From a virus: DNA of 54,294 nucleotides. Positions 7,606 to 16,084 of the stretch are shown piece by piece; the stretch's first letter is position 1; every line of letters begins with the position of its first letter. The DNA is taken from the IMG/VR virus record IMGVR_UViG_3300020438_000053, positions 1 through 54,294 of that record. One strand, written 5' to 3'. The position numbers and the translations under genes are program-made. Below the pieces are notes generated by a model. It searched no databases. It saw only the letters and a program-made list of their open reading frames with translations, and was not told the origin of the DNA.

Positions 7606-9809
7606 GGTTTTTCCGGATACCTAACTTCACCGGGATCGAATCGCATCGCGATGACGCCGATCGCGGTACCCTTCGCATAGCCGAAGGATGTATCCCTTCT
7701 GGGCCGGGAGGATTGCGAAGCGGTCCTGTGTGGACGGATCTGGGAAGCGTCTCGCAATATTCCACGACCGATTCAAATTGGCTATCCGGAGCTAACGACG
7801 GCAAAGGCAACTCTTTGCTATTCGCTAGTCGAAACGGAATCGTTCATGACACAAAGTGCTTTCCCTCCGCTAACACTAAATTGGGCGACCTTGGGACGTC
7901 TTTCCAAGTAGCGGTTCCAGGCGGGGATATAAACACTTTTAATACCGAAGAAGCATACATATCTTCCGTAGGGAATCAGGAAATAAGTTGGGGCGACGGG
8001 TCCGACCAAGCAATGTTTGGGGGAGCGGATATCGCAAGCTATTTGAACACCAACTCCTACCCTGAGAATACCATATATAAAATGGAATATTCTCAATTCC
8101 CGAAGTGTAAATTTTTTATAGTTGGCCCCAGTAAATGTATTTTTGCATCGGGCAACCCGTCAAAACCTTTAACTATTTATATATCGGAACCCGCAGGTCT
8201 TACGGTGCCTGAACGAGACTCCCCCTATTCCACCGAGTTAGCTACGTCAGCCAACACTCCCGGCATCTTATCTACAGTAGATATATTGATGTCGAACGCT
8301 ACGAAAATTACGGCTTTGTCAAACAGAGGTAATCAGGTAATCGTACACACCGACGCGGGCGCTTTTTTACTATACGCCCCTACGCCAGATCAAGCGGAAG
8401 ATGGTTACAGGGTAGCGCAAGCTCCGTCTACGGTTACTTCCGCAGCAGTCAACCAAAGCGTCACCGGGGGTGAGGACGGCACACAACCCTTTTATCTAGG
8501 GCACGATGGTCAAATTTACAAAGATGAAGCGTCAAGCCGAGGGTCGGAAGAGACTGACCGATATTCTGATCCCGATCAGGCTAGTTGGAAGGCCAAGGGT
8601 CGATGGGAGAAGGGTCACCCCGTAGACCTATCTAAATCATTTGCGGCGTATGACCCTGAAAGCGGTCAATACTGGGCGTATTTAGAAAACGAGGATTACG
8701 CTCGATATGCGCAACGAATCCCTCCTGCAACCCCTACTGGCTTCACCGTCGGAGAAGCCCCCTCGGCACCTACGGCTTTGGACGCCGTATTTGACTTGGG
8801 CTCAATAGCTCCCACGGCACCTACTTCTTTAGAAACTGTTCTAGACCGATCGTCCATAGAACCTTCAGCCCCATTCAATTTTAAGCTGTCCGCAGAACTG
8901 CTAGAGCCGTCAGCACCTACAAGACTGCGGCTGTCCCCGGTTTCAGATGCGCCTTCCGAACCTACGGATTTCGGGGCGGCAGTAGACGGGGCTACGTTAG
9001 CGCCGACGACTCCGACGCTACTTGAAGCCCTTGAAATAATCGCAGTTCCAGCAGGTCCGACATCTTTTCGGGCTCTAGCGTCTCTCGCCTTGCCCTCCGC
9101 TCCGACAGCTTTTGAAGCTATTCATACACTAGCCTTTCCCGCGACACCGTCCGCTTTTGGAGCTGTCGTAGACCCATCTACTATAGTTCCATCCGCTCCG
9201 ACAGCTTTTGAAGCTATTCATACACTAGCCTTTCCAGCGACACCGTCCGCTTTTGGAGCTGTCGTAGACCCTTCTACTATAGCCCCATCAGCGCCTACCA
9301 ATTTAGGTGTTGTTGTAGACCCTGCTACTATAGCTCCATCCGCTCCAACGGGTCTTGAAGCGGCAGACAGTTGCAACCTAGCCGCTCCATGCGCTGGGTA
9401 CTACGCCGGTGGGTACAGTGTATATGTAAACGTACGCACGTACGGAGCGCAACCCGGCGGGGACGGGTATTTCGAAGGCAGAATCAAGATGCTGCCTGAC
9501 AGCACGGTCAACCATGACGATGATTTTGGGCACCCCGACTACGAAGGCAAATTGCAATACCATTTTCCGGATAGACACTACCCCTACGCAAACCTTCCTG
9601 TCAGAATTTATAAGCCCATGGGAGGCCCTAAAAAAACGGAACTGCGGATTAAATACGCAGCCCCCAATAACCGCGTGTGGACGGTACAATACTTTAAATC
9701 GTGGGCTGCTTCGGGAGCGTGTAGCACCGGTAGATGTTGGGCTGCGGGCACGTATTACGCAGACACTAGCTTCCCGGGATTTGCTAATAGCTACATAGTA
9801 GTTACGTAG
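7602..9809 (+). CDS. Large tail protein with Pro-Ser-Ala-Pro repeats, 735 aa
   Basis: The N-terminal half (1-370) opens with MRFFRIPNFTGIESHRDDAD and is Gly/Ser-rich with repeated beta-strand blocks, like propeller-type tail-hub or stopper proteins of short-tailed phages (SNRGNQVIVHTDAGAFLLY, YLGHDGQIYKDEASSR). Residues about 376-588 contain about ten degenerate units of 20-25 residues built on PSAPTAFEA or PATPSAFGAVVD, probably an extended stalk. The C-terminal 145 residues form a separate Cys/Tyr/Gly-rich domain (CAGYYAGGYSVYVNV) that could bind a receptor. Two 96-bp units are almost identical, implying recent duplication. Similar repeat units occur in the protein starting at 10200. Confidence 0.65.
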   Translation: MRFFRIPNFTGIESHRDDADRGTLRIAEGCIPSGPGGLRSGPVWTDLGSVSQYSTTDSNWLSGANDGKGNSLLFASRNGIVHDTKCFPSANTKLGDLGTSFQVAVPGGDINTFNTEEAYISSVGNQEISWGDGSDQAMFGGADIASYLNTNSYPENTIYKMEYSQFPKCKFFIVGPSKCIFASGNPSKPLTIYISEPAGLTVPERDSPYSTELATSANTPGILSTVDILMSNATKITALSNRGNQVIVHTDAGAFLLYAPTPDQAEDGYRVAQAPSTVTSAAVNQSVTGGEDGTQPFYLGHDGQIYKDEASSRGSEETDRYSDPDQASWKAKGRWEKGHPVDLSKSFAAYDPESGQYWAYLENEDYARYAQRIPPATPTGFTVGEAPSAPTALDAVFDLGSIAPTAPTSLETVLDRSSIEPSAPFNFKLSAELLEPSAPTRLRLSPVSDAPSEPTDFGAAVDGATLAPTTPTLLEALEIIAVPAGPTSFRALASLALPSAPTAFEAIHTLAFPATPSAFGAVVDPSTIVPSAPTAFEAIHTLAFPATPSAFGAVVDPSTIAPSAPTNLGVVVDPATIAPSAPTGLEAADSCNLAAPCAGYYAGGYSVYVNVRTYGAQPGGDGYFEGRIKMLPDSTVNHDDDFGHPDYEGKLQYHFPDRHYPYANLPVRIYKPMGGPKKTELRIKYAAPNNRVWTVQYFKSWAASGACSTGRCWAAGTYYADTSFPGFANSYIVVT
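9096..9287 (+). repeat. Tandem 96-bp direct repeat inside the tail gene
   Basis: Units 9096-9191 and 9192-9287 differ at only a few bases and encode two copies of SAPTAFEAIHTLAFPATPSA followed by FGAVVDPSTI. Surrounding units encode the same motif at much lower nucleotide identity, so this pair is a recent duplication of a 32-residue block and probably changes stalk length. Confidence 0.9.
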
Positions 9810-9855
9810 CTCACAACCGTTTGACTTAACTAACCACAACTAGGAGAATGCACAC

Positions 9856-10176
9856 ATGTCAGTAACAGTAAATTTAAGATGGACACCCGGCAGCGGTGGA
9901 GGAACCGTAACAGGGTATGCAATATACCGAAAGACCGGGGGATCGGCTGCCGACCTCGAGAACGATGTCGTGAACGACACGACATTAAAGGACGGGATCG
10001 ACAACCTCTCAGACTTTGTCGCAGACGGTTCAGATTGGACTTACGCCGACACCGGGCTTGCACCGGCCACGACATACAGCTATGTTGTTAAGGCTAAAAA
10101 TTCCACTGGGTTTTCCGCCGCAGCGACGGCTAGCGACTCCAACGGCGGAACAGTAGCAACCGTTACGACGGTTTAA
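9856..10176 (+). CDS. Stand-alone fibronectin type III-like domain protein
   Basis: A 106-aa protein that is almost entirely one FN3-type Ig-like domain: VNLRWTPGSGGGTVTGYAIY for the first strands, then DWTYADTGLAPATTYSYVVK (the signature Tyr-x-Val strand) and AKNSTGFSA. An AGGAGA Shine-Dalgarno lies about 7 nt upstream, a clear contrast with the accessory module. FN3 domains in virion proteins usually mediate weak carbohydrate or surface contacts. A 23-bp gap separates it from the large tail-fibre candidate, so it may be a decoration protein of the tail. Confidence 0.7.
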   Translation: MSVTVNLRWTPGSGGGTVTGYAIYRKTGGSAADLENDVVNDTTLKDGIDNLSDFVADGSDWTYADTGLAPATTYSYVVKAKNSTGFSAAATASDSNGGTVATVTTV

Positions 10177-10199
10177 ACAGCCAGAAGAGCTGAATACAT

Positions 10200-12398
10200 A
10201 TGTCCGCTCCGGTTGGATGTGAAATCGTAACCGTTGCGGGACTCACCGGCGATGCGGTCGGCCTAAATGGCGAATACCAGTTTGATGACCGCACCCAAGC
10301 GTGGATTAATGCCAACAATGTAGATTATTCAATCGTCAAACAATGGTGGGACGCTAACACTATTGGGCCTGGCAATCCTCAAACGTCAGGGTACCGCTGG
10401 ACAATAGTTTTTGATCCCAAAGGCAGTGACCCCCCTGAATGGGCCACTAAAATATCACTGTTTACCCACCCTACTTTGGTGGGTTCTTACGATCTCTTCG
10501 CCACTGACGGTTGGGCTATAGGGTCAACTGCCGAGGCTTTCGACTCTATGCCTAGCTGGATGAACCCGATTGGCGGGAATATCTGGCCGTATCGACCCTC
10601 GATTAATGTTAACATAACTAGGCACAGCGGATCGAACACCGGCCCCATGGTGGACAGCGGTCATCTCTATGTTGACTTTACCGGAGTCGAGGGGTATGCG
10701 GGAGAGAATGGAGCGGCAGACGGCGTGCTGGGAGCTTTCTTCGGTAATCCTACGGAGCTTCAATGGGCGAACTATATGATTGGTCGTACGCATTTCGACC
10801 TTCAGTACAGCTCGTACCAGAATCTAGCAGACGTAGCACCCCCCAAAATCCGATTTAAAATATTAGACGACCTGCCCACTGTTGCATACAACCCGAGATG
10901 GCAAGAATACAGTTACGCTAATGGATGGGTAGACATCCCGAACGCGAACGGTTACTACGGTACGTTTTTTACCCAAGCCTCAAGGTGGGATATAAACAGA
11001 GGCAATTTTACGGATTACTGGACAGTCTCAGCAGGTGCCCCAGCGAATAGTTACGATAATCGCGAGTTCAATCACATAGCCTATCCCTACGGCCCTGCTG
11101 GCAGATATAATTTTACATATGATGATATCTCGAATGCACCTCTAAATCTTACTACCCTCCCGGAAGCGGATCAGAATGACATAGACAATAACAACGAAGA
11201 TGCGTTAGCAGGAACATGGGAAGAGGGAGGGGCGACAACGCTCCAAGATATATGCATGGGGGTGTCGTATGCGTTAGACTTAGGTTTTGCCGACGCAGGG
11301 TTAGAAGAGTGCCCAGCGGATGCCGATTGGACAGGCACGGGCATAACTATGACGAAGTCGTCTGGGACGGTAACCCCAGGTATCCTTCCGGGAACCCCCT
11401 CGACTTTTACAGCCGTGTTCGACCTCGGCTCAATTGTGCCGTCGACCCCCAGCGCTTTTGAAGCAATCGAAGAAACTGAAAACTTACTCCCAGCAGCGCC
11501 TATCTTGACCTCTATTCTGGTCGACAGCGACGCCGACGGGCCTGTCGACGAATATGACGATTTGCCACTCGACCCCACCGAGCAGGTGGACACCGACGAA
11601 GACGGCGTGGGCGACAACACGGATGAATTCCCAGCCGATTTTACTGAAACTACGGACACGGATGGTGACGGCGTAGGGGACAACGCGAGCAATATTGAAA
11701 TAGTCGGTGAAAGCATGTCCAGCTGGACGGGGTGGACAAAGCCGTCTAGGTTCAATGGCTGGGCTGTAGACAAACTATCTAACGCATTAACCGGGCCTTT
11801 TAGTTGTGAGGATGTTACCGCGCTGACATCAGTTAAAAACACGTCCGACATGGTGTGCGTGACGTCCGATCTAAAGGTAAAAAGCACTGATTTGACAGAC
11901 CTTCGCGAAGGAGGTTTTAAAGAAGTTGATATATTTGGAGGGCTTTGGAACGACCTGACCCAACCCGTCGGGAATGATTTTATCGTAGGCAATCACGACG
12001 GAGCGTTTAGCTACCGAGGACGATACCTGACCACCCCGTTCGCTAAAACTAAAGTGGGGTCGTCTACAATAACAAAACCTCTGTTTTTCTCCAACGCATA
12101 TCTGTCAATCGCCGAAACAGCGTGGATGCATTTAGGGAATGAACACGACGAAAAACAGGTACATCGAATCGACTTCGCTTTCCGAAAAAACTCCGCAGGG
12201 CACCTGTGGGCTTACGTCGAAAGCGATGAGGGGAAAGTCAGCGGTCAATACAAAGGCGAGCTGAAAGAGCACATAAAAGTGTTCACGAACGTTCGCGGTA
12301 GACGGTTTAGAATCCGTATGTTCATCGCCACTCATTCCAAATACCCATGGAATCTTAGAGAGATGGCTGTCGGCTATTTAGTAGGCAAATCATTCTAA
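10200..12398 (+). CDS. Tail-fibre-like protein with thrombospondin type 3 calcium-binding repeats
   Basis: A 732-aa protein. Residues 1-330 are a beta-rich, aromatic domain (WRDLT-type strands, many Trp/Tyr/Asn). Residues about 390-430 carry two repeat units like those of the upstream tail protein (FTAVFDLGSIVPSTPSAFEA). Residues about 440-500 contain DSDADG, DTDEDGVGDN and DTDGDGVGDN, Asp-rich calcium-binding loops of the thrombospondin type 3/OmpA-OmpF linker kind. Residues 510-732 form another mixed domain. This is a receptor-binding fibre layout: domain, stalk, calcium linker, tip. It is the last gene of the left virion module and probably acts at host adsorption. Confidence 0.65.
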   Translation: MSAPVGCEIVTVAGLTGDAVGLNGEYQFDDRTQAWINANNVDYSIVKQWWDANTIGPGNPQTSGYRWTIVFDPKGSDPPEWATKISLFTHPTLVGSYDLFATDGWAIGSTAEAFDSMPSWMNPIGGNIWPYRPSINVNITRHSGSNTGPMVDSGHLYVDFTGVEGYAGENGAADGVLGAFFGNPTELQWANYMIGRTHFDLQYSSYQNLADVAPPKIRFKILDDLPTVAYNPRWQEYSYANGWVDIPNANGYYGTFFTQASRWDINRGNFTDYWTVSAGAPANSYDNREFNHIAYPYGPAGRYNFTYDDISNAPLNLTTLPEADQNDIDNNNEDALAGTWEEGGATTLQDICMGVSYALDLGFADAGLEECPADADWTGTGITMTKSSGTVTPGILPGTPSTFTAVFDLGSIVPSTPSAFEAIEETENLLPAAPILTSILVDSDADGPVDEYDDLPLDPTEQVDTDEDGVGDNTDEFPADFTETTDTDGDGVGDNASNIEIVGESMSSWTGWTKPSRFNGWAVDKLSNALTGPFSCEDVTALTSVKNTSDMVCVTSDLKVKSTDLTDLREGGFKEVDIFGGLWNDLTQPVGNDFIVGNHDGAFSYRGRYLTTPFAKTKVGSSTITKPLFFSNAYLSIAETAWMHLGNEHDEKQVHRIDFAFRKNSAGHLWAYVESDEGKVSGQYKGELKEHIKVFTNVRGRRFRIRMFIATHSKYPWNLREMAVGYLVGKSF

Positions 12399-12412
12399 AC
12401 CATTCTCTGAAT

Positions 12413-12424
12413 CGACAATTGTCG
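12413..12424. repeat. Perfect 12-bp palindrome after the tail-fibre gene
   Basis: CGACAATTGTCG is fully self-complementary, 14 bases after the stop of the tail-fibre gene. It is not followed by a T-run, so it is more likely a protein-binding site or mRNA end-stabiliser than an intrinsic terminator. Confidence 0.4.
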
Positions 12425-12448
12425 GTGTAAGACTTGTGGCTTAACAGC

Positions 12449-12475
12449 TTGAATTTTGTGAAGCTATGTTATATT
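12449..12475 (+). promoter_or_regulatory. Candidate sigma70-type promoter for the HTH gene pair
   Basis: TTGAAT (12449-12454) and TATATT (12470-12475) are separated by 15 bp, slightly short of the 17-bp ideal. It lies upstream of the two-gene unit 12534-13063 in an otherwise empty 135-bp gap. Confidence 0.4.
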
Positions 12476-12486
12476 TTGTTACAAAA

Positions 12487-12515
12487 GAGTCAATGCACTG
12501 ACTCTGCACTGACTC
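12487..12515. promoter_or_regulatory. Operator-like repeats downstream of the promoter
   Basis: TGCACTGACTC occurs twice in tandem (12494-12504 and 12505-12515). GAGTCA at 12487-12492 forms an inverted repeat with TGACTC at 12499-12504. The cluster covers the expected start region of the transcript, a typical place for a repressor to bind; the HTH protein encoded at 12779 is the obvious candidate. Confidence 0.5.
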
Positions 12516-12533
12516 AATTAAAAAAAGGCGGTT

Positions 12534-12782
12534 ATGAAAGATTGGTTAGATCGGCAAGCGAAAATAGAAAAAGATGTGCTGGATGTAGTAAGCGCTCAAG
12601 TGCGCGGTGTAGTGGATGATCTGCTCCCGCAAATCCGCTTAGCAGCATTAGAAAACCACATGCAGTCTAACATGTCAGTTGATGTTAATTTCGATTTCGA
12701 AAACGACAAAACTGAGATTTCCTGCACAGGATTTGTTCAATTTCCCCCCAAGCATTCGGCGAGTGCTACCGTAACGATGTGA
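12534..12782 (+). CDS. Hypothetical 82-aa protein
   Basis: Preceded by AGGCGG, a usable Shine-Dalgarno. The N-terminus is helical (DWLDRQAKIEKDVLDVVSAQ) and the C-terminus is beta-like with DVNFDFENDKTEISCTGFVQ. No motif is recognised. It is translationally coupled by a GTGA overlap to a helix-turn-helix protein and shares its promoter and repeat operator, so it may work with that regulator, as a co-regulator or antagonist for example. This is context inference only. Confidence 0.6.
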   Translation: MKDWLDRQAKIEKDVLDVVSAQVRGVVDDLLPQIRLAALENHMQSNMSVDVNFDFENDKTEISCTGFVQFPPKHSASATVTM

Positions 12783-13063
12783 CCGACCCCACGCTCGCTA
12801 AACTCGGTCTTACCGCCGAGCAAGTTCGCAAAGCTTTCGGCACACCGGGACCTCCCCCATTCACCAACCGAGACCTTTCAAACAAAAACTACTTAAACGG
12901 AACCGATCAAAAACGTATCCAACGTAGACTGAAAATATATGAGTCGTTTATCTCAGTACGTTTTGTTGAAGGCTACCACCCCGGAACTATCGGTAGAATA
13001 CTAGCGTGTTCCGAAGAATCGGTTCGAGTGCGTCTCCGGAAAGCTGGGTTTTTCAGTTCTTAA
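12779..13063 (+). CDS. Helix-turn-helix DNA-binding protein, probable regulator
   Basis: Begins at GTG 12779, overlapping the previous stop. Residues about 50-90 (SFISVRFVEGYHPGTIGRILACSEESVRVRLRKAGF, read in two halves) form a helix-turn-helix of the sigma-region-4/resolvase type: GTIGRILACSEESVRVRLRK has the helix-turn-recognition-helix spacing. The N-terminal half is Pro-rich. It lies behind tandem operator-like repeats, suggesting autoregulation. It converges on the minus-strand replication operon and overlaps the stop region of the PD-(D/E)XK gene by 11 bp, so the two transcripts would be antisense at their ends. Confidence 0.65.
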   Translation: MTDPTLAKLGLTAEQVRKAFGTPGPPPFTNRDLSNKNYLNGTDQKRIQRRLKIYESFISVRFVEGYHPGTIGRILACSEESVRVRLRKAGFFSS

Positions 13064-13472
13064 ACAAGTCCCAGCGCTCACGGTATTTTTCGAATTTTGC
13101 TTTTGAATTTGGGTTGTGGGTGTAGAACCATAAACTTTTTACGTTCTCGATCTCGAGGCATGGGATTATGTAAAAAGCATCTTCAGGCTCGATGTAGGCA
13201 ACTAAAAGGTCTACTTTGGTACAATCGATAGGCGTCTTTTTTACGTTCCCGCAAACGGGCTGGATTTTAAAACGTTTAGCGCCGTGGTGTACAATTGTGG
13301 TGTGAGTTCCTTTGACCTGCACCTTGTACATTTTCCCGGCCTGATTCATAACAACGCTGTCCTGTGGTTGCCGTGGCTGCATGGGTAGAAAAGGCATAAG
13401 CCCTCGTTTCATCGCCTCTACAAAAAAAATGTGCTCGAACAAAGCACCCGGATCTACACAGGCACTATTCAC
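13053..13472 (-). CDS. PD-(D/E)XK endonuclease, possible Holliday-junction or structure-specific nuclease
   Basis: A 139-aa protein starting with GTG and overlapping the primase-helicase stop by 8 bp. It follows the small phage/intron-endonuclease PD-(D/E)XK layout: N-terminal helix (HIFFVEAMKRGLMPFLPM), the first acidic residue in PQDSVV (D38), then a strand with MYKVQVKG (Q52, K54: the Q/E-x-K part), then DLLVAYIEPEDAFYIIPCLE. Such nucleases resolve branched DNA or cut at specific structures. As last gene of the replication operon it probably acts in recombination or debranching before packaging; the window also holds a RuvC-like protein. Confidence 0.72.
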   Translation of the reverse strand: MNSACVDPGALFEHIFFVEAMKRGLMPFLPMQPRQPQDSVVMNQAGKMYKVQVKGTHTTIVHHGAKRFKIQPVCGNVKKTPIDCTKVDLLVAYIEPEDAFYIIPCLEIENVKSLWFYTHNPNSKAKFEKYRERWDLFKN

Positions 13473-15555
13473 AACCCGCTATTCGCCAAACCCTGTGCCG
13501 AGGTTTGGTCAACCACTCGTTGCCTTTAGAGAATATGTGATTGAGACCCCAACCCAATTTCCTTGGGTTCATGTCCTTCAGTAAAATTCGGTTGTTCTCG
13601 TTGGCTCCGAGTACCACCAGCAATTCGGAAGTCGTACCCTCCCAAGCATCGTCGTGGAGCGTCCGTCGAAACATCCCCAACAGCTCGGAGATGTGACTGT
13701 ATCGGCTGTCGGCTACCGCCATCATTTCGAGTGCCGGGTTTATGTACGCCTTGACGCCAAACCGAATTTCTTGAAGCTCGGTCGGAATATCGTAGTCCAA
13801 CAGCCAACGGCCAAAGGCCGGCAGTTCTTTCTCGACATTGGCTTTGGTGTCGATAGCAAATTCATATGCGTCCGAACATTTAAAAACCATAAGCTTGTCC
13901 TTGATTGACATGTCGAGGTCGGGAAGAAGCCGCATGGAAATCGGATCGTCGTTAAGAGTAATCGAAATCCGCCCGCGCCAGAAAGCCCTGCCTGATTTTT
14001 TAAACTTGCCGGTCACTAAAAAAGTATCGTTGGCCACATGCTCTTTTAGCTTCGCGGTAAACGCCGTATGCATAGCAGCTGACTCCGACGGAGCCTCATC
14101 GTCCACAAGCCACATGCCGTATTCAAACAAGTAATCCGTCCAATCGTTTTTACCGCAAAGATACTCACTAGCCTTGATTCCACCACCGAACAACCCGCCC
14201 AATACGCATTTGTTGTATAGTGTTTTGCCGCTGTTTGGTGGCCCCACTAAAAAATGAGCGTGCCCGCGCTGAGGTTTGCCGAAGTAGGCGTTCTTATAAG
14301 CGTAGGCCAGCCATGCTAATTCATGCTTGAGTTGATCCTCGCCAAGCATAGCAGTCATCCATTCAGATATGATCGGAAACCCTTCAGCCCACTTAACGGG
14401 GGTATCTAATGGGGTTAGTGGTTTTACGCGCGCTGTATTAAAATACCGCTGACCTTCGTGGACAACGATCTTGGATTTAGTGAACGCAAAAGGTATGCCG
14501 GCCTCGACTCTTTTCGAGGTGTTGATCATATGCATAGCTCGCCTAGACTCGCTAACATTTTCGTGTCTCCCGGGGCGTGCGGACAAATCATGACGGCACT
14601 GCAAATCTAACAGCACGTCTTCTTTGCTGTCGTTAAAAAACCCACCAACGCCGTCCTCAATAAAATAGTTTTTGCCGTCAAACCAGTAGCCCTCAATAGC
14701 ATCCCCAATTCTGCCCACCTCGTACTGTTGCACAAACGCCGGCGACAGCACCTCAGCCCAAGTGTAGAAACCCTTCGCCATGTTGAACACCTGCATACCG
14801 GTGTCGCGGATAATCGCGGAGTTAACCGTCTTATGTTGACCGCCCGGGTCAAAAAACGTCGGGCCTCGGTTGCCTTCCTTAAAATCGCCGGGCCACTCGT
14901 GGTCAGGCCACACCTTCTTTACTTCCTCAAACACAGCATCCAGCGGTATCGCGGGGCCTAACCCATTGAAATCACTGGATTTGGAAGTCTCGTACTGCCA
15001 GTAGTGCAGTTCAGCACTGGGGATCCGGGCCTCGGGCTTGACGGGACGCCAATCTTTTCCGTGTAATAAGTAAAACTGTTTACCAAATATTCCAGAGTCA
15101 AAGCCACGAGCAATAGCGTCCCTGCCGTCAAGCTTCAGCTCTTTCGACAACCTCTTAAGAAATCGAGCGGTGCTCTGAGGCCCGTGGCAAAACAAAGGCT
15201 CCTCGAAAAAGAACACGGCGTGTATGCCGTTGTTGTAGCTACGCGATATGTAATTTACAGGGTACTCAAGATCAAGCATTCGACGGACGATCTCTTCAAA
15301 CTCCTCGTCGTTGAAGCTCGCGTCCCAGTCGACGCAGGCGCCATGCAAAAATCGTATAGGGTTCTCGGAAGATATTCTACGTGTTGGATCCGCCCCCTCA
15401 GCAGCAGTGTATGCCAAGTACTTGGTCGTTGGTCGAGCAGCCCAATGCTTGTACTCATTGCCATTTCGAAATTCCGGTAAGTCGAATTCGCACTCCCAAG
15501 GTTTACGTTTACTGACTAGCGACGCCGACAGATTCGGCAATGTGAAAAGTTCCAT
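13465..15555 (-). CDS. Primase-helicase: AEP-like N-terminus with SF3/D5-type helicase
   Basis: A 696-aa protein. The N-terminal 200 residues have features of archaeo-eukaryotic primase/PrimPol domains (RFLHGACVDWDAS with D76-x-D78, then FGKQFYLLHGKDW). Residues about 400-600 form a superfamily 3-type helicase: Walker A GPPNSGKT (438-445), Walker B MWLVDDE (481-487) and motif C ending with Asn535 (ISITLNDD). It would prime and unwind at the replication fork for the phage PolA. A GGAG Shine-Dalgarno lies inside the end of the dNMP-kinase gene, which supports the 15555 start despite a 47-bp overlap. Confidence 0.8.
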   Translation of the reverse strand: MELFTLPNLSASLVSKRKPWECEFDLPEFRNGNEYKHWAARPTTKYLAYTAAEGADPTRRISSENPIRFLHGACVDWDASFNDEEFEEIVRRMLDLEYPVNYISRSYNNGIHAVFFFEEPLFCHGPQSTARFLKRLSKELKLDGRDAIARGFDSGIFGKQFYLLHGKDWRPVKPEARIPSAELHYWQYETSKSSDFNGLGPAIPLDAVFEEVKKVWPDHEWPGDFKEGNRGPTFFDPGGQHKTVNSAIIRDTGMQVFNMAKGFYTWAEVLSPAFVQQYEVGRIGDAIEGYWFDGKNYFIEDGVGGFFNDSKEDVLLDLQCRHDLSARPGRHENVSESRRAMHMINTSKRVEAGIPFAFTKSKIVVHEGQRYFNTARVKPLTPLDTPVKWAEGFPIISEWMTAMLGEDQLKHELAWLAYAYKNAYFGKPQRGHAHFLVGPPNSGKTLYNKCVLGGLFGGGIKASEYLCGKNDWTDYLFEYGMWLVDDEAPSESAAMHTAFTAKLKEHVANDTFLVTGKFKKSGRAFWRGRISITLNDDPISMRLLPDLDMSIKDKLMVFKCSDAYEFAIDTKANVEKELPAFGRWLLDYDIPTELQEIRFGVKAYINPALEMMAVADSRYSHISELLGMFRRTLHDDAWEGTTSELLVVLGANENNRILLKDMNPRKLGWGLNHIFSKGNEWLTKPRHRVWRIAGCE

Positions 15556-16084
15556 TGTATTTTATCTCCATGAATTCGGTTACGGCTAACTCCAGATCCG
15601 TCGAATACGGAGAAATATTTTGGAGGGTTTGATCTACGTGTGAACTGTCTAACTGCAGCTCGGATGGGTGGGTGTCTTGGTCTTTGGTGTGTGGTCTTTC
15701 AATGCGAAGTATCATCCCACCATAAGCATGGATCATGCGCGCCTCGTTGGCAAATCGAACGTCGTCAATTACAACATCTCCGTCCAAACAATCCAATTTA
15801 TTTTTCAATGCTCGGATCCATACGTCCGGATGGATAAGGTGGCGCCCAAACTCTGTGCCCAATGCCTGCATCATATACCTTGCGGATTTACCAAACCCCG
15901 GCACTGGTTTTTCTTTGTCTGCGGCATCGTATATATAGTTCTTGGGTATGCCCATAGCTACTAACATTTCCTTGATGGGCGAAGCAAAACTTCGCACTTG
16001 GAAATCGTAGTTGTGTGCCAAAATGGCACCCACAGAACTTTTGCCGCATCCCTTGCGGCCAGTAAGTCCAATTACTCGGTTCAT
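15509..16084 (-). CDS. Deoxynucleoside monophosphate kinase
   Basis: A 191-aa P-loop kinase. The start at ATG 16084 overlaps the polymerase stop (ATGA) and puts the Walker A motif GRKGCGKSS at residues 9-17, as in phage dNMP kinases; the longer frame to 16141 would overlap polymerase codons. Later features fit the family: SFASPIKEML, a GFGKSARYMMQALGTEFGR block, PDVWIRAL and the strand DVVIDDVRFANEA (Walker B-like). It phosphorylates dNMPs from degraded host DNA toward dNTPs, supplying the polymerase encoded just upstream. Confidence 0.85.
   Translation of the reverse strand: MNRVIGLTGRKGCGKSSVGAILAHNYDFQVRSFASPIKEMLVAMGIPKNYIYDAADKEKPVPGFGKSARYMMQALGTEFGRHLIHPDVWIRALKNKLDCLDGDVVIDDVRFANEARMIHAYGGMILRIERPHTKDQDTHPSELQLDSSHVDQTLQNISPYSTDLELAVTEFMEIKYNGTFHIAESVGVASQ

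Noticed and set aside
11171-11992. 273-residue open frame on the minus strand
   Set aside because: It lies opposite the tail-fibre gene, has Ser/Pro-rich low-complexity translation and no start signals; it is a shadow of the Asp/Glu-rich sense frame.
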